Assembly: GCF_003853415.1 (NCBI RefSeq)
Contig: NZ_QTPP01000032.1
Coordinates: 24,087-88,086, forward strand
Reading direction: 5' to 3'
From: Burkholderia sp. Bp9142
GTDB lineage: Bacteria > Pseudomonadota > Gammaproteobacteria > Burkholderiales > Burkholderiaceae
Length of the DNA stretch: 64,000 bases
The position numbers and the translations under genes are program-made. The notes below the pieces were generated by a model. The model did no database searches. It was given only the letters and a program-made list of their open reading frames with translations, and was not told where the DNA came from. Below, in pieces: positions 1 to 9,226 of this stretch; positions within the stretch are counted from its first letter, which is position 1; every line of letters starts with the position of its first letter.

Positions 1-1
1 G

Positions 2-340
2 GACGCGGTCGAGGCGGCCATGCTGCCTGAAGCCGAGATGGAGCTCGTGTCGGCCTGGAAGGAAGGCATCGAGGGCAAGCATCCGCTTCCGCCGGAGGTC
101 ATGGCGCTATTCGACATGCTGGTCCACGATACCTTGTTGACGAGCTGGCAGGACCACGTGCTCGCACCGTCGCTGTACTTCCGTACGCGGGACAAGGACG
201 AATTCGGTTCGACCAATTTCAACAAGGAAGCGGCACGGCGCAAGAAGGACGACCGCGTCGCCGCACGCATCGACCAGGCCGCCAAGCAGAGCCAGGAATG
301 GGCGAAAAGCTACAAGGGAGGCGCGACATCCACGCATTGA
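2..340 (+). CDS. C-terminal fragment of a putative T6SS effector
   Basis: The reading frame is open to the left edge, so only the last ~112 residues are present and the internal Met at 20 is not a start. The fragment is hydrophilic, ends in a charged Lys/Arg/Gln-rich helix and a Gly-Ala-Thr tail, and has no membrane segment. Its position next to a DUF3304 lipoprotein and the tssM locus is the arrangement I associate with Burkholderia T6SS lipase effectors (Tle3 type) and their lipoprotein partners. That function is inferred from context; no catalytic motif lies within the visible part. A frameshifted partner gene begins 13 bases after its stop codon. Confidence 0.55.
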   Translation, partial: DAVEAAMLPEAEMELVSAWKEGIEGKHPLPPEVMALFDMLVHDTLLTSWQDHVLAPSLYFRTRDKDEFGSTNFNKEAARRKKDDRVAARIDQAAKQSQEWAKSYKGGATSTH

Positions 341-353
341 AGGAGAGCGTCAG

Positions 354-428
354 ATGAAGGCCGTCAGCCGCGCAGATGCTGTACCGTTTCGCCTTCGTCG
401 CCTCGGCGTAGGCCGCTTTTTTTGTCGT
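354..428 (+). other. Out-of-frame true start of the DUF3304 gene and 7-T tract
   Basis: An ATG at 354 follows a strong ribosome site (AAGGAGAG at 340-347) and opens a basic N-terminus typical of a signal peptide. The frame fails to join the DUF3304 frame because a run of seven T (417-423) puts it one base out. With six T the peptide would continue directly into FFVVTCHRIAAASMLC and the lipoprotein body. The frame as written from 354 runs into a stop soon afterwards. This is a frameshift, a sequencing error, or a phase-variable tract. Confidence 0.6.
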
Positions 429-1263
429 GACGTGCCACCGAATCGCGGCCGCAAGCATGTTGTGCGTGTCGTCGGCCGCGTGCAGCCATCCTGATCCGAT
501 CTACACGCACGTCTCGACGGAAGCGTTGAATTACCTGCCGTACAACCTTGTTCGGTTCACGATCAGCGACCGTTTCGGAAACAAGGCACGCGGTGGTGGT
601 GATCTGGAACCCGGCGCTGGAGAGGGCAGTATCGCCTGCTGTTACGCGCTGAAAGGGACTGATTTCAAGGTTCGGTGGACGTATTACGACGCAGACGACT
701 GGCGGCCGGGCGAGCAAGTGAAGAAGCTGCAGGCGGAGGCGGACGTATCGTTGCTGCCCACCAGAGCGCCGGATTCGATCGGATCACGCATTCTCGAAAT
801 TCACTTCTACCCTGACCACCATATCGAACTGGCATTCCCTGGGCAGATGCTTGGAAGTACGCGATTGCCGATCGTGGATGTGTCGCGCTCTCTGGCAAAA
901 CGATATGGAGAGCAGCTCGGTACGAAATTCGACGACAACGATGCCCAGTTGCATCGTCGAATTTCGCGAGCTGTCGCGGAAGCCTGGCTCAAGTACCGCT
1001 TTATCGATCGCAGCGACCTTGAGCAATACGCGTATTACGCGCTGCTGGTGAATCCCCGATTCGATACCCACCCGGAGGTGCAGCACCTCATTCAGTCGAG
1101 CAACGGGAAGCCGGGTGCATTCGCGAAGGCGATGGCAGCCCTGCCCCCGGCGGTTGCAAAGTCGCTTGTACAGAGCCGATTCCAGGCAGTTGCTGCACCG
1201 TCGATTCCGAGAGGGCTATTGCCGCCGCCACGTGAAGAGAATGGCCATGGCCGGGACCAGTGA
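427..1263 (+). CDS. DUF3304 domain lipoprotein, putative T6SS effector partner
   Basis: Belongs to the DUF3304 group, recognised by the Gly-rich GGGDLEPGAGEGS patch, the ACCYAL segment and the following KVRWTYYDAD strand. Family members are small secreted lipoproteins found beside T6SS phospholipase effectors, where an immunity role is usually proposed. The GTG at 427 is only the first start available in this frame. It lacks a ribosome site, and the natural start is probably ATG 354 with a one-base frameshift at 417-423. A hydrophobic stretch ending SSAACS about 20 residues in could be a weak lipobox. The C-terminal ~150 residues are not recognised. The upstream effector fragment supports a toxin/immunity pairing, which remains inference. 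Confidence 0.65.
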   Translation: MTCHRIAAASMLCVSSAACSHPDPIYTHVSTEALNYLPYNLVRFTISDRFGNKARGGGDLEPGAGEGSIACCYALKGTDFKVRWTYYDADDWRPGEQVKKLQAEADVSLLPTRAPDSIGSRILEIHFYPDHHIELAFPGQMLGSTRLPIVDVSRSLAKRYGEQLGTKFDDNDAQLHRRISRAVAEAWLKYRFIDRSDLEQYAYYALLVNPRFDTHPEVQHLIQSSNGKPGAFAKAMAALPPAVAKSLVQSRFQAVAAPSIPRGLLPPPREENGHGRDQ

Positions 1264-1454
1264 CGGAAACGCCATTCGACTCGGTCCAGACAATGCCACG
1301 CCGCAGAGTGTTCGTCAGTGAAGGGTAAGAAGTTACCTAGATACATCGCTGACACATCGAGTCCCGGCTAATACAACTACACACTACGGCGATCAGCCGC
1401 CTCACATGGGTGGAGTCGACCAAGCGTGATCCGAAACCAGTCTGCTCGTATGCG
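1264..1454. other. Intergenic gap, nothing recognised
   Basis: Convergent gap between the DUF3304 gene and the minus-strand membrane protein. It has a moderately low-GC stretch around 1320-1390, but I see no RNA gene or clear terminator. Confidence 0.4.
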
Positions 1455-2030
1455 TCATGAACTGCTGACGCGATTGCGTACTCGCCGCGCTTTCCGCTTC
1501 ACCGCGTGCCTTTTGCGATCCTCGATCCATGGCAGCAGCGAAATACCGACCGCACACAGCATCAACCCACTGACCAGGGCGAACAGACCGAATCCGATTT
1601 CACGTACCCATGCCCCGCCCATAACCGCTTCGTTGCGCCGGGCAATACCCGGAAACATCGGCGAAACGCGCAGGCCGTCGTTTGCGGCCGCGCTGCAATA
1701 CGTCTTCGTGAACGCGGCGAACTGTTCGCGACTGATGTTCGATGCGGCCGAACGCGAATAAACAGGCGACTCCGCAGGCTGCCACGTCGTATCGTAGTGC
1801 TGCGCCTGCCCTGCACCATAACGAAAGACAGCGCGCGCCTCCCATGTCACGTCGGATTTGCCATATCGCAGAGACAATTCACATTGCTCGACAAAGGCGG
1901 GGACATGAGGCCACGCGCGAGCGCGAACGAGGATGGCTGAATTGACGGCGCCCGCTGCGCCCGCCAGCACCAAGAACGCACCGGCAAGCAGGAGAATGGC
2001 AGATCGCAGGCAGCGCAGTGCGAATTTCAC
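1455..2030 (-). CDS. Hypothetical membrane protein
   Basis: 191 residues from a GTG start, with no convincing ribosome site. An N-terminal hydrophobic segment (about residues 8-32, rich in Leu/Ala/Gly) is followed by a ~110-residue extracytoplasmic domain, a second hydrophobic segment near residues 145-168, and a very basic cytoplasmic tail (KRKARRVRNR). The middle domain has two Cys and a YDTTWQP strand. The layout resembles DUF3592-type proteins, but I cannot assign it. It lies downstream of the OmpA-family gene on the same strand after 138 bases, so co-transcription with the T6SS genes is possible but unproven. Confidence 0.55.
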   Translation of the reverse strand: MKFALRCLRSAILLLAGAFLVLAGAAGAVNSAILVRARAWPHVPAFVEQCELSLRYGKSDVTWEARAVFRYGAGQAQHYDTTWQPAESPVYSRSAASNISREQFAAFTKTYCSAAANDGLRVSPMFPGIARRNEAVMGGAWVREIGFGLFALVSGLMLCAVGISLLPWIEDRKRHAVKRKARRVRNRVSSS

Positions 2031-2168
2031 CGGAATGGCTGGATTCAGGAGTCGGTCAGTGAGGTGACCGGCTTATCGACGATGCGGGAGCTGACGGGGC
2101 CCGCGCGATCCGCGGGATGTATCCCGCCAGTATCGTGCGCCCGGCTCGCCATGCCCCCGAATCCGCGC

Positions 2169-3119
2169 TTACTGCCCCACCCTGAACTCGATCCGTCGAT
2201 TCCTCGCCCGCCCATCCGCCGTATCATTCGGCGCGATCGGCTGATCCGGCCCGACGCCCGTCGTCGTCATCTGCTGCGGCGGGATGCTCTTCGTGATCAG
2301 ATACCCCTTCACCGCATCCGCGCGCGCCTGGCTCAGTGCGATGTTCGACGTCCGGTTCCCCGAGTTATCGGTGTGGCCGATGATATCGACCGTGCGGTTC
2401 TGCATCCTCGACAACGCGGCCGCCATCTGGTCGAGAATCTGCTTGCCTTGCGGCGTGAGCGTCGCGCTGCCCGTCTCGAACTCGATCGTCCGGTTCGCGA
2501 GCGTCTGGTCGAGCACGCCTTGCTCGGACGCCGACACGCGCAGCCCGTTCTTGATCGTATACGTCGGATTCAGCGTGTTCGCCATGTCGCTCGCGAGCTG
2601 CTGCCGCTGCGCCTCGTTGTGCACCTCGCCCTTCATCTCGATCTGCGTGCCGTTGATCTTCAGCTGGCCCTTGCTGATCTGCTTGAGCTGCGCGCCGAGC
2701 AGCTTCTGCACGTTCGCGCTCCAGTTCGGCGGCGTCGCGACGTCGCCGACCTCGATCTGGTCGACCACGTTTGCCGCGCCGTAGGTGTCGCGCAGCTTCT
2801 GCAGCACGGCGGACTTGGTCGCCTCGTCGGGCACCTTGCCGCCGACCACCACCTGGCCGGGCGTCGCGTTCGCGGGCGGCGGCGCGATCGTGCCGGCCGT
2901 GCCGTGCACCACCGTGCCGGACGCCGTGGCCGGCGCGGTGCCGGGGCTGGTGTTCGCGGGCAGGGCGGCGGTCGCGACCGTGCCGTTGCCGACCGGCGTG
3001 ACGGTCGCACCACCCTTGTTCTGCGCGTAGGCCGCGCCGCTGGCAATGAGGCCGGCGGCGACGAGGCCGGCAACGAAAGGCGACAAGCGTGCGCGCTGGA
3101 CGTGAATCGTGCGTTGCAT
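2169..3119 (-). CDS. tagN: OmpA-family protein of the T6SS locus (TagN-like)
   Basis: 316 residues. The start at 3119 gives a signal peptide ending ASGAAYA; longer frames upstream run into tagF and are not real. After a Gly/Ala/Thr linker there are two BON-like segments (roughly residues 85-130 and 135-185). A C-terminal OmpA peptidoglycan-binding domain follows from about residue 195, with TIEFETGSATL, the GHTDNSG loop and the closing RARNRRIEF. Such proteins anchor to murein and are expected to help fix the T6SS membrane complex to the wall. Only four bases separate it from tagF, so tssM-tagF-ompA is one operon. The tagN name is from memory of Burkholderia T6SS loci and is less certain than the family. 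Confidence 0.8.
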   Translation of the reverse strand: MQRTIHVQRARLSPFVAGLVAAGLIASGAAYAQNKGGATVTPVGNGTVATAALPANTSPGTAPATASGTVVHGTAGTIAPPPANATPGQVVVGGKVPDEATKSAVLQKLRDTYGAANVVDQIEVGDVATPPNWSANVQKLLGAQLKQISKGQLKINGTQIEMKGEVHNEAQRQQLASDMANTLNPTYTIKNGLRVSASEQGVLDQTLANRTIEFETGSATLTPQGKQILDQMAAALSRMQNRTVDIIGHTDNSGNRTSNIALSQARADAVKGYLITKSIPPQQMTTTGVGPDQPIAPNDTADGRARNRRIEFRVGQ

Positions 3120-3123
3120 CCCG

Positions 3124-4113
3124 TCAGCCTCCGATGAACGCTTCGCGGAATGCGTCGATGGCGACGCGCAGCGAGAGTTGCGGTTGGTCGAGGTAGCTGA
3201 CGAGCTTGCTGATCTGGTGATCGTTTTGCGCATGGGCGTCGATCCACTCGGGATCGTCGATGTCGATGTTGTGGGCGGCGTAGGTCTGCGGGTCGACGAC
3301 GCTCAGCAGCGTCTTCGACGACGCGCCGTTGAAGCCGATGATCAGCCGTTCGCGTTCGGCGATCGTGCCGATGAAGATCGCGAGCTCGAAGTCGGCCTGC
3401 GCGACGAACGGTGCGATCAGTTCGAGCCAGAACGCGGCGACGAGGCTGCGATAGAACGGGTCCACCGGTAGCGGCAGCGTCAGGCCGCGCTCGATGTGCG
3501 ACGAGCCGCTCTGCATCACGGGCCGCAACAGCGAGCCGAGGGCGAGCATCGCGCCGCGCAGCCGGACCGGATGGCCGCTTTCCAGCAGCATCTGCTGCAG
3601 GCCGAACAGCGACTGGTGTTCGATGAAGTCGTTGAAGGTGCCGTCATGCGACGTGCCGGGGCCGCCGACGTCGATCGGCACCTGCGTGTCGCCGAGCGCC
3701 TGCAGCGCGCCGGGCGGCTCCTCCTTCGCGAGCAGCGGCGGCATCTGCGCGGCGACGCGCGACCACAGCCGCGCGAACGCGAGCGGGCTGCGCGCGAGGA
3801 ACGCAAGCGGCCGGTCGACCTCCAGCGCGGTCGCGCCGAGGAACGGGAAGCGGCGCATCGATACGTCGTGGCTCGCGACCATGTGGCCCGCGATCGCGAG
3901 CTTGCTGCGCGAGCCGAGGAACGCGAAATGCATCGGCTTCGCATCCTCGTAGACGATCTTCCAGCGCGGATCTTCCGCGAGGAGTTCGAGCGCCTGCGCG
4001 ATCCAGCGATCGAGCGTCTGCAGCAGCTGCGGATTGTGCGGGCTCTTCACGAAGTCGCCGCGCGACGGAATCTTGCCGAAGTAGGCGATCTGTGCCTGAA
4101 CGGTTTGCGTCAT
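3124..4113 (-). CDS. tagF: T6SS-associated protein TagF
   Basis: 329 residues. The N-terminus carries the TagF/ImpM signature (AYFGKIPSRGDFVK, then RWIAQALE and FAFLGSRSKLAIAGHMVASHD) typical of DUF2094 proteins, which are longer in Burkholderia than in Pseudomonas. TagF is known in other bacteria as a post-translational negative regulator of T6SS assembly. The ATG at 4113 overlaps the tssM stop in an ATGA, indicating translational coupling. Long upstream extensions in this frame are antisense-like low-complexity Arg runs within tssM and are rejected. The C-terminal ~180 residues are conserved in this gene's Burkholderia relatives but have no assigned function. Confidence 0.9.
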   Translation of the reverse strand: MTQTVQAQIAYFGKIPSRGDFVKSPHNPQLLQTLDRWIAQALELLAEDPRWKIVYEDAKPMHFAFLGSRSKLAIAGHMVASHDVSMRRFPFLGATALEVDRPLAFLARSPLAFARLWSRVAAQMPPLLAKEEPPGALQALGDTQVPIDVGGPGTSHDGTFNDFIEHQSLFGLQQMLLESGHPVRLRGAMLALGSLLRPVMQSGSSHIERGLTLPLPVDPFYRSLVAAFWLELIAPFVAQADFELAIFIGTIAERERLIIGFNGASSKTLLSVVDPQTYAAHNIDIDDPEWIDAHAQNDHQISKLVSYLDQPQLSLRVAIDAFREAFIGG

Positions 4114-7100
4114 TGCGCCCCCTGTGCATTCGTTGCGGTGGCGGCCGTGACGGCCGGTGCGGCGGCCGGCGCGCCCGTGCCGGCCTGCGTCGCGTTCTGA
4201 GCGGCGCCCGCGCTCGCGTCGGCGACCGACGATGGCAGCTGCAGGCCGCGCAGGCTCTGCTGCTGCGGTTGATCGCCGCCGCCGCTCGTCGGCTGCGACG
4301 TGCTGATGATGCGCATCGTCACCGACACGTTCACGCTGCCCTGGACCCACGTGAGGTCGAAGGTGCCGTCCGGGCGGCGCTTGCGCTGTGCCGAGTTGAT
4401 CAGCTTCTCGAGACCGTAGCGGCCCGGCTCGTTGACGAGCTGCACCGTGCGGCCGTCGAAGGTCGTCGCGGACAGCGTCGCGCCCGGCGAACCCTGCGGG
4501 TTCGGCCACACGAAGTTGGTCCACTGCGGCGGCGTGTTGCGGTAGCGCAGTTGCTGGCCGTCGATCGCGATCGTGTATTCCGTCGTGCCCGTGCTCGGCT
4601 GCGGCAGGATCTGGAACACGGTCTGCGGTTCGGACGCCGCGGCTGCACCACCTGCGGCGCCGCCTGCGAGCGGGGCGACCCAGCGCGCGAAGCCGTTCGT
4701 GAAGTCAGGCGTGAGGCCGATGCCCATGTCGCCCCACGTGCGGGCCGCGAGCGTGTCGCCGCGGCGCACCGCGAGCGGGCCCAGCGTCGTGCCGACGAAC
4801 TTCGCGATTGCACCGTCCGGACCGAACACCTGGGCGATTTCGCCGGCGCCGGCCTCGACCTTCGCATTCGCGGCGAACGGGTACTTCGTCGCGAGCGAGC
4901 TCTGGAACGGCTGGTAGACCTGCGCGTTCCACACCTTGTTGACTTCGGCGCTGGCCGGCTGGATCACCACCGAGAACGCCTGCATCAGCGGGCGCACCAG
5001 CAGCGGACGCAGCGACTTGCGTTGCGAATCGGTGAGGCCGGTCAGCATCTGCTCGTCGACGAACTTCAGCGAATCGGCGAGTTCCGAGCCGTTGCCGTCG
5101 AGCGTCTGCTGCATCAGCTGGCGCGCGCCGGGGCCGGGGTCGCCCTGGTTCTTGATCACGTTGAAGCGCGTACGGACCTTCGACAGCGAGTCCATGTAGC
5201 CCTTGAGCATCGACGTGCCGTCGTGCGTCGCGACGATCCGCGCGAGCCCGATGAACTCCTGGCCGATCGGACCCATCGGCACCTCGGCCGGATTGCCGTT
5301 GATGTCGATGTTCGCGGCCGCCACCTGGCCGGCCTGCGAGCGCGTGAACAGTTGCTTGACCCAGTTCACGACGCCGGTCTGCGCCTTCTTGATCGTCACG
5401 TTCGCCAGCGACGGGTTGTCCCACGACGTCTGGTCGTACGCGGTCTCGAGGATCTTGCGGATCGGCGAATCCTGCGGGTCGCCGAGGCGGTTCATCCCGT
5501 CGACGGCCTGGCCGAAGCTGCTGAAGCCCTGCACAGCGATGCCCTGCATGAACTTCTGCCAGTGCTGCGCGTACTCGGTCTTGTACATCCCGACGAGCGT
5601 CTTCTGGATCTGCTCGGGGCTGCCTTCCAGCGTCAGGTCGTCCTGCGTCGACGTGTTCAGCACCCAGTCCTTTGCCTGCAGTTCCTTGGTTGCCGCGTCG
5701 CGGATCGCCGGCTGCACGTAGTCGAACCATGCTTCACGCGTGAACGTGCCCGGAATCGCGTAGCTGCCGGCGACCAACCCCTGGCTGCCGTCGCCGACGA
5801 TGCGCGCGATGGTCATCGGCGCGAAGCGGGTCGACGCGCGCGCCTTGATTTCCTCATAGACGCGCTGGCGGGCCGGCATGCCGCGCACGACGCGGCGCAG
5901 GTTCTCGCGGGTCTGGTCGACGAGCGCGAGGTTCGCGTCGATCATCGGCCAGTCGTTGTCGTTCACGCGCGACAGATAGAACGAGATCATGCGCTCGGCG
6001 CTCTTGATCATCTCGTCGCGCGGCATGTTGCCGCGATTCGTCTCGAGCCAGCCGCGCCAGAAGCGTGCGAGCTGGTCGGTCAGGTGCGCCTGTTCGACGT
6101 GACGCTTGTCGGACAGCATCAGGTAGGTCTTCAGCGCGTTGTACGCGTCCTGCACGTTGGTCGGCGACGCGTCGCTGTAGAGGCCGCCCTGCGGTGCGGA
6201 CGGCTGCTGCGGCGCGGCGGCCGGCGCGGTGCCGGACGCGGCCAGTGCGGCACCGGCCTGCGGCGCGGCGCCTGCCGCGTTCGTCGAGACCGGAATCGCG
6301 CCGCCCTGCACGGCGCCCGATTCGGGCGGGCGCGTCATCGGCACGAGCTGTTCGGGGTGCGCGTTCACGTCCTTCATGAACGACGCGAGGTTCTGCGAGA
6401 CCGGCGCCAGCAGGATCTGGCGCACGCCGTTGTAGTACTCGGTCAGCAGGTGCTGCTCGAGACGGTCGCCCTGGTACAGGCCGAGCGACACCGACACCGG
6501 CTTGTCACGGCGGAACTGTTCGAGCTGTTCGATCCGGTCTTCGAGGATGTCCATCGCCTGCAGGCGCGACTGCAGGTCGTTGCGGCCCTGCTGCAGGCGC
6601 GTGACGTTGTCGAGGTCGGCCTGCACGTTCGCGACGAGCTGCTGGTTGCCGATCGTCGACCAGGTCCAGCCGCCGAGCGCGAGCGCGAGCGCCGCGACGA
6701 AGCCGAAGAAGGTCGCGTAGCGCAGCCGGGTCTTGGTCGGGCTCGCGAACTGGCGTACGGTCTGGCGGTCCGCGAAGATCACCTTCGAGAACAGGTCGCG
6801 CAGGAAGAAGCCGTTCTTCGAGAACGCGCTGTGCGGTTTCGGCAGCGCGCTCGCGTCGAGCCCGAAGCGGTGCGCGATGCGCTGCGCGGCGGCGCTGTTG
6901 GTTTCGCCTTCCTGCAGTGCGCTGGTGAAGTAGAAGCCGCGGAAGATCGGCTTGTACTGGAACGGGTTGTTCTCGAACAGCGTCGCGAGGAACGCGCGCA
7001 GCGACGGCTTGATCGTCGAGAATTCGAGCGGGAAGCTCAGCTGGCCCGGCGACAGCTGGTTGCCGCGCGACAGCGACAGCTGCGCGACGCTGATCTCCTT

Positions 7101-8054
7101 CAGCCCTTCGTAGAGTTCCTCGAAGTGCGTGTCGAACTGTGCGACGACGTCGCGCTTGTCGTCGGGCTCGTAGGGCAGGGTGGCGCCCCACACGCGGTCG
7201 TACTCGTGCTTGTCGCTGCTGCTGAAGAATTCGGTGAAGCCGGTGATCAGGTCGGCCTTCGTGAACATCACGTAGACCGGCGCGAACACCTCGAGCTTTT
7301 CCGTCAGCTCCTGAACGCGCTGGCGGAGGTTCTTCGCGAGGTTGATCGCGAATTCGGGGCGGTTGCCGGTGAGTTCGGCGATGCTCGCGGTGACGATGAT
7401 GCCGTTGATCGGCGCCTTCGGACGGTAGCGCTTCAGCAGGCCGAGGAAGCCGAGCCATTCGCTGCGGTCTTCTTCGTGCACCGAGTAGCGGCCGGCCGTG
7501 TCGAGCAGGATCCCTTCGGTCGTGAAGAACCAGTCGCAGTTGCGCGTGCCGCCGATGCCGTGGATCACGGCGCTGTTCTTGTCCGCGAACGGAAACTGCA
7601 GGCCGGAGTTCAGCACGGCGCTGCTCTTTCCCGCGGCCGGGTTGCCGATCACGATGTACCACGGCAGCTCGTACAGCGCGGAGCCGCCCGACACCTGGCC
7701 GATCTTCGACGTCTTGATCGTCTTCACCGCGTCGGACAGGCGCGTGCGCAGCACGTCGAGATCGGCGGTCTTCGTGTCCGGCGCAAGCGCGGCCGCGGCC
7801 GGCGCGGCGATCTTGCCGGTTTCCGCCTGCTCTTCCAGCATCTGGCCGAGCTGCTGGTTCGCGCGCTTCACGCGCCAGCGGCGCCACAACGCGACGCCGA
7901 GCCACAGCACGAGGATCGCCGCGAAGGCGACCGCCGCCCACAGGAGCGGCAGCTGCAGCATGTCGGCGACGATGAAGAGAATCGCCGCTAGCGCGACGAT
8001 CCCGACAATCGAGAGCGTACGCGGATGAGTCAGCACGTTGAGGATGCGTTGCAT
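4110..8054 (-). CDS. tssM: Type VI secretion system membrane subunit TssM (IcmF)
   Basis: 1314 residues, normal for TssM. Two N-terminal membrane helices (about residues 13-31 and 38-57) precede a cytoplasmic GTPase-like domain with the Walker A motif GNPAAGKS near residue 140. A third helix (FFGFVAALALALGGWTW) lies near residue 440, and the rest is periplasmic. TssM, with TssJ and TssL, forms the trans-envelope complex that holds the sheath baseplate. Low-complexity Ala/Gln/Pro stretches occur around residue 600 and at the C-terminus, where TATATNAQGAQ ends the protein. The Walker motif is intact, so nucleotide binding is plausible. It is the first gene of a three-gene minus-strand operon. 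Confidence 0.96.
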   Translation of the reverse strand: MQRILNVLTHPRTLSIVGIVALAAILFIVADMLQLPLLWAAVAFAAILVLWLGVALWRRWRVKRANQQLGQMLEEQAETGKIAAPAAAALAPDTKTADLDVLRTRLSDAVKTIKTSKIGQVSGGSALYELPWYIVIGNPAAGKSSAVLNSGLQFPFADKNSAVIHGIGGTRNCDWFFTTEGILLDTAGRYSVHEEDRSEWLGFLGLLKRYRPKAPINGIIVTASIAELTGNRPEFAINLAKNLRQRVQELTEKLEVFAPVYVMFTKADLITGFTEFFSSSDKHEYDRVWGATLPYEPDDKRDVVAQFDTHFEELYEGLKEISVAQLSLSRGNQLSPGQLSFPLEFSTIKPSLRAFLATLFENNPFQYKPIFRGFYFTSALQEGETNSAAAQRIAHRFGLDASALPKPHSAFSKNGFFLRDLFSKVIFADRQTVRQFASPTKTRLRYATFFGFVAALALALGGWTWSTIGNQQLVANVQADLDNVTRLQQGRNDLQSRLQAMDILEDRIEQLEQFRRDKPVSVSLGLYQGDRLEQHLLTEYYNGVRQILLAPVSQNLASFMKDVNAHPEQLVPMTRPPESGAVQGGAIPVSTNAAGAAPQAGAALAASGTAPAAAPQQPSAPQGGLYSDASPTNVQDAYNALKTYLMLSDKRHVEQAHLTDQLARFWRGWLETNRGNMPRDEMIKSAERMISFYLSRVNDNDWPMIDANLALVDQTRENLRRVVRGMPARQRVYEEIKARASTRFAPMTIARIVGDGSQGLVAGSYAIPGTFTREAWFDYVQPAIRDAATKELQAKDWVLNTSTQDDLTLEGSPEQIQKTLVGMYKTEYAQHWQKFMQGIAVQGFSSFGQAVDGMNRLGDPQDSPIRKILETAYDQTSWDNPSLANVTIKKAQTGVVNWVKQLFTRSQAGQVAAANIDINGNPAEVPMGPIGQEFIGLARIVATHDGTSMLKGYMDSLSKVRTRFNVIKNQGDPGPGARQLMQQTLDGNGSELADSLKFVDEQMLTGLTDSQRKSLRPLLVRPLMQAFSVVIQPASAEVNKVWNAQVYQPFQSSLATKYPFAANAKVEAGAGEIAQVFGPDGAIAKFVGTTLGPLAVRRGDTLAARTWGDMGIGLTPDFTNGFARWVAPLAGGAAGGAAAASEPQTVFQILPQPSTGTTEYTIAIDGQQLRYRNTPPQWTNFVWPNPQGSPGATLSATTFDGRTVQLVNEPGRYGLEKLINSAQRKRRPDGTFDLTWVQGSVNVSVTMRIISTSQPTSGGGDQPQQQSLRGLQLPSSVADASAGAAQNATQAGTGAPAAAPAVTAATATNAQGAQ

Positions 8055-8355
8055 AGGACGTTCAGGTTCCGGTGCGATTCAGTGAGGCGACGCAGGCGCG
8101 CCGAGCGGCAAGGGTGGCGCTGCGATGTGTCGCCATGCTGTCAAACAGGATGAAGGGGGCTGGCATCAATGCGCCCGCGGCATCGGAGAAGGCGCGCGCA
8201 ATAATGAAAGGACGCTGTGAGAATTAAAACGGAAGCGGCGGCCTGAAAAAATCGCGCAACGGAATGCCCGATCGATTGCGCCGCCCAAATCGTTTCCTGC
8301 CGGGTGATTAAAAAGCCCCATGCCGCCCTCATTATTTCTTGTCCGGCAGCCCTGA
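8055..8355. other. Gap between tagX and tssM, probable tssM promoter region
   Basis: A 301-base stretch, clearly more A/T-rich than its neighbours between 8190 and 8345. It probably holds the promoter for tssM-tagF-ompA, but I could not fix a convincing -35/-10 pair. A 63-codon minus-strand frame (8141-8332) has no ribosome site or recognisable product and is not called. Confidence 0.4.
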
Positions 8356-9201
8356 CTAGCTGCCGCGTCCCAGTTTAAAACCGGGTTTATGGTATTCCAC
8401 GTGCCCGAGGTCCATCATTTTCCATCGGCCTCCCCAGGTCAGGCCGACCTGCTCGGCGACCTGTCCGTACAACTGGTAGCCGCGCATCGCCCAGGGATCT
8501 TTCTCGGAAATGACCAGCTTGCCGTCGCGCAGGAACGCGTTGTCGGCCGCCAACCCGAACTGGTGATAACTCTGGAAGGCCGCCGCATTGGTCACGTTGG
8601 TGCCCATCTGCGCGAGCCGGTTCTGTCGTTCCGGGCTCCGATAACCTTCCAGCAGCGCCATCTCGTAACCATATTGTTCGTGCATGATCTTGTAGACCAG
8701 CAGCAAACGCGTACGGAAATCGGGATCCAGCAGGTTCCAGTCGCGGCTCGCATCCTTCAGCGCCGGCCGCACCTGTTCGACTTCCTTCGTGGCAAAGACT
8801 TCCGGCGGCAACGGCGGCGGCGGCACGAGTTGTTCGCCCTGCAGCAGCGCGGCGATCTTCTCGTCGGGCACGCGCGCCGTGTCGTCGTACTGAAACAATT
8901 GCCGACCGCGTAACGCAATGGCCACCAATGGCGGCGTCGCAAGAATACCTGCCGACACCATAATCATCAAGCGTCGCCGGATCAGTAAATTTTGCACATC
9001 GCTTAATGCGCCGCGCGTAGCGGTTGCCGATTTAACAATTTGACTTCGCGTGCGTGCGGCGCGATCGTTCGCACGGCGCGTCAGGCGGCCGTGAAACTGG
9101 GCGATGGATTCGAAAACGGTCGCCCGGATACCCGGTAAAAGCAACAGTGCCGCAACCGCGACGGCAAGGGCGAAATAGGCGACGAGTGCGACGGCAATCA
9201 A
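8356..9201 (-). CDS. tagX: Membrane-anchored M15-family peptidoglycan peptidase, TagX type
   Basis: 281 residues from a TTG start preceded by GGGGA; no ATG is available before the upstream stop. Hydrophobic segments at residues 3-25 and about 78-95 anchor it. The C-terminal half is a VanY/M15 (LAS) peptidase domain with the zinc and catalytic set SYHQFGLAAD (His213, Asp220) and HVEYH (Glu269, His271), and the fold signature GLTWGGRW. TagX in Acinetobacter is an L,D-endopeptidase needed for T6SS assembly, thought to open murein for the membrane complex. Position beside tssM supports the same role. The gene lies 301 bases upstream of tssM on the same strand and is divergent from the next gene. 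Confidence 0.85.
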   Translation of the reverse strand: MIAVALVAYFALAVAVAALLLLPGIRATVFESIAQFHGRLTRRANDRAARTRSQIVKSATATRGALSDVQNLLIRRRLMIMVSAGILATPPLVAIALRGRQLFQYDDTARVPDEKIAALLQGEQLVPPPPLPPEVFATKEVEQVRPALKDASRDWNLLDPDFRTRLLLVYKIMHEQYGYEMALLEGYRSPERQNRLAQMGTNVTNAAAFQSYHQFGLAADNAFLRDGKLVISEKDPWAMRGYQLYGQVAEQVGLTWGGRWKMMDLGHVEYHKPGFKLGRGS

Positions 9202-9226
9202 TGAAATCCCCGGAAATTGGAATTGA

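Noticed and set aside
2051..2072. Hairpin GTCGGTCA/TGACCGGC after the OmpA gene as a terminator
   Set aside because: There is no T run on the minus strand, so it was not called.
4092..7991. 1299-codon plus-strand frame
   Set aside because: Antisense to tssM; composed of Arg/Ala/Val runs as expected from GC-rich complementary reading, with no recognisable domain.
8141..8332. 63-codon minus-strand frame between tagX and tssM
   Set aside because: No ribosome site, no domain, and codon use unlike neighbours.
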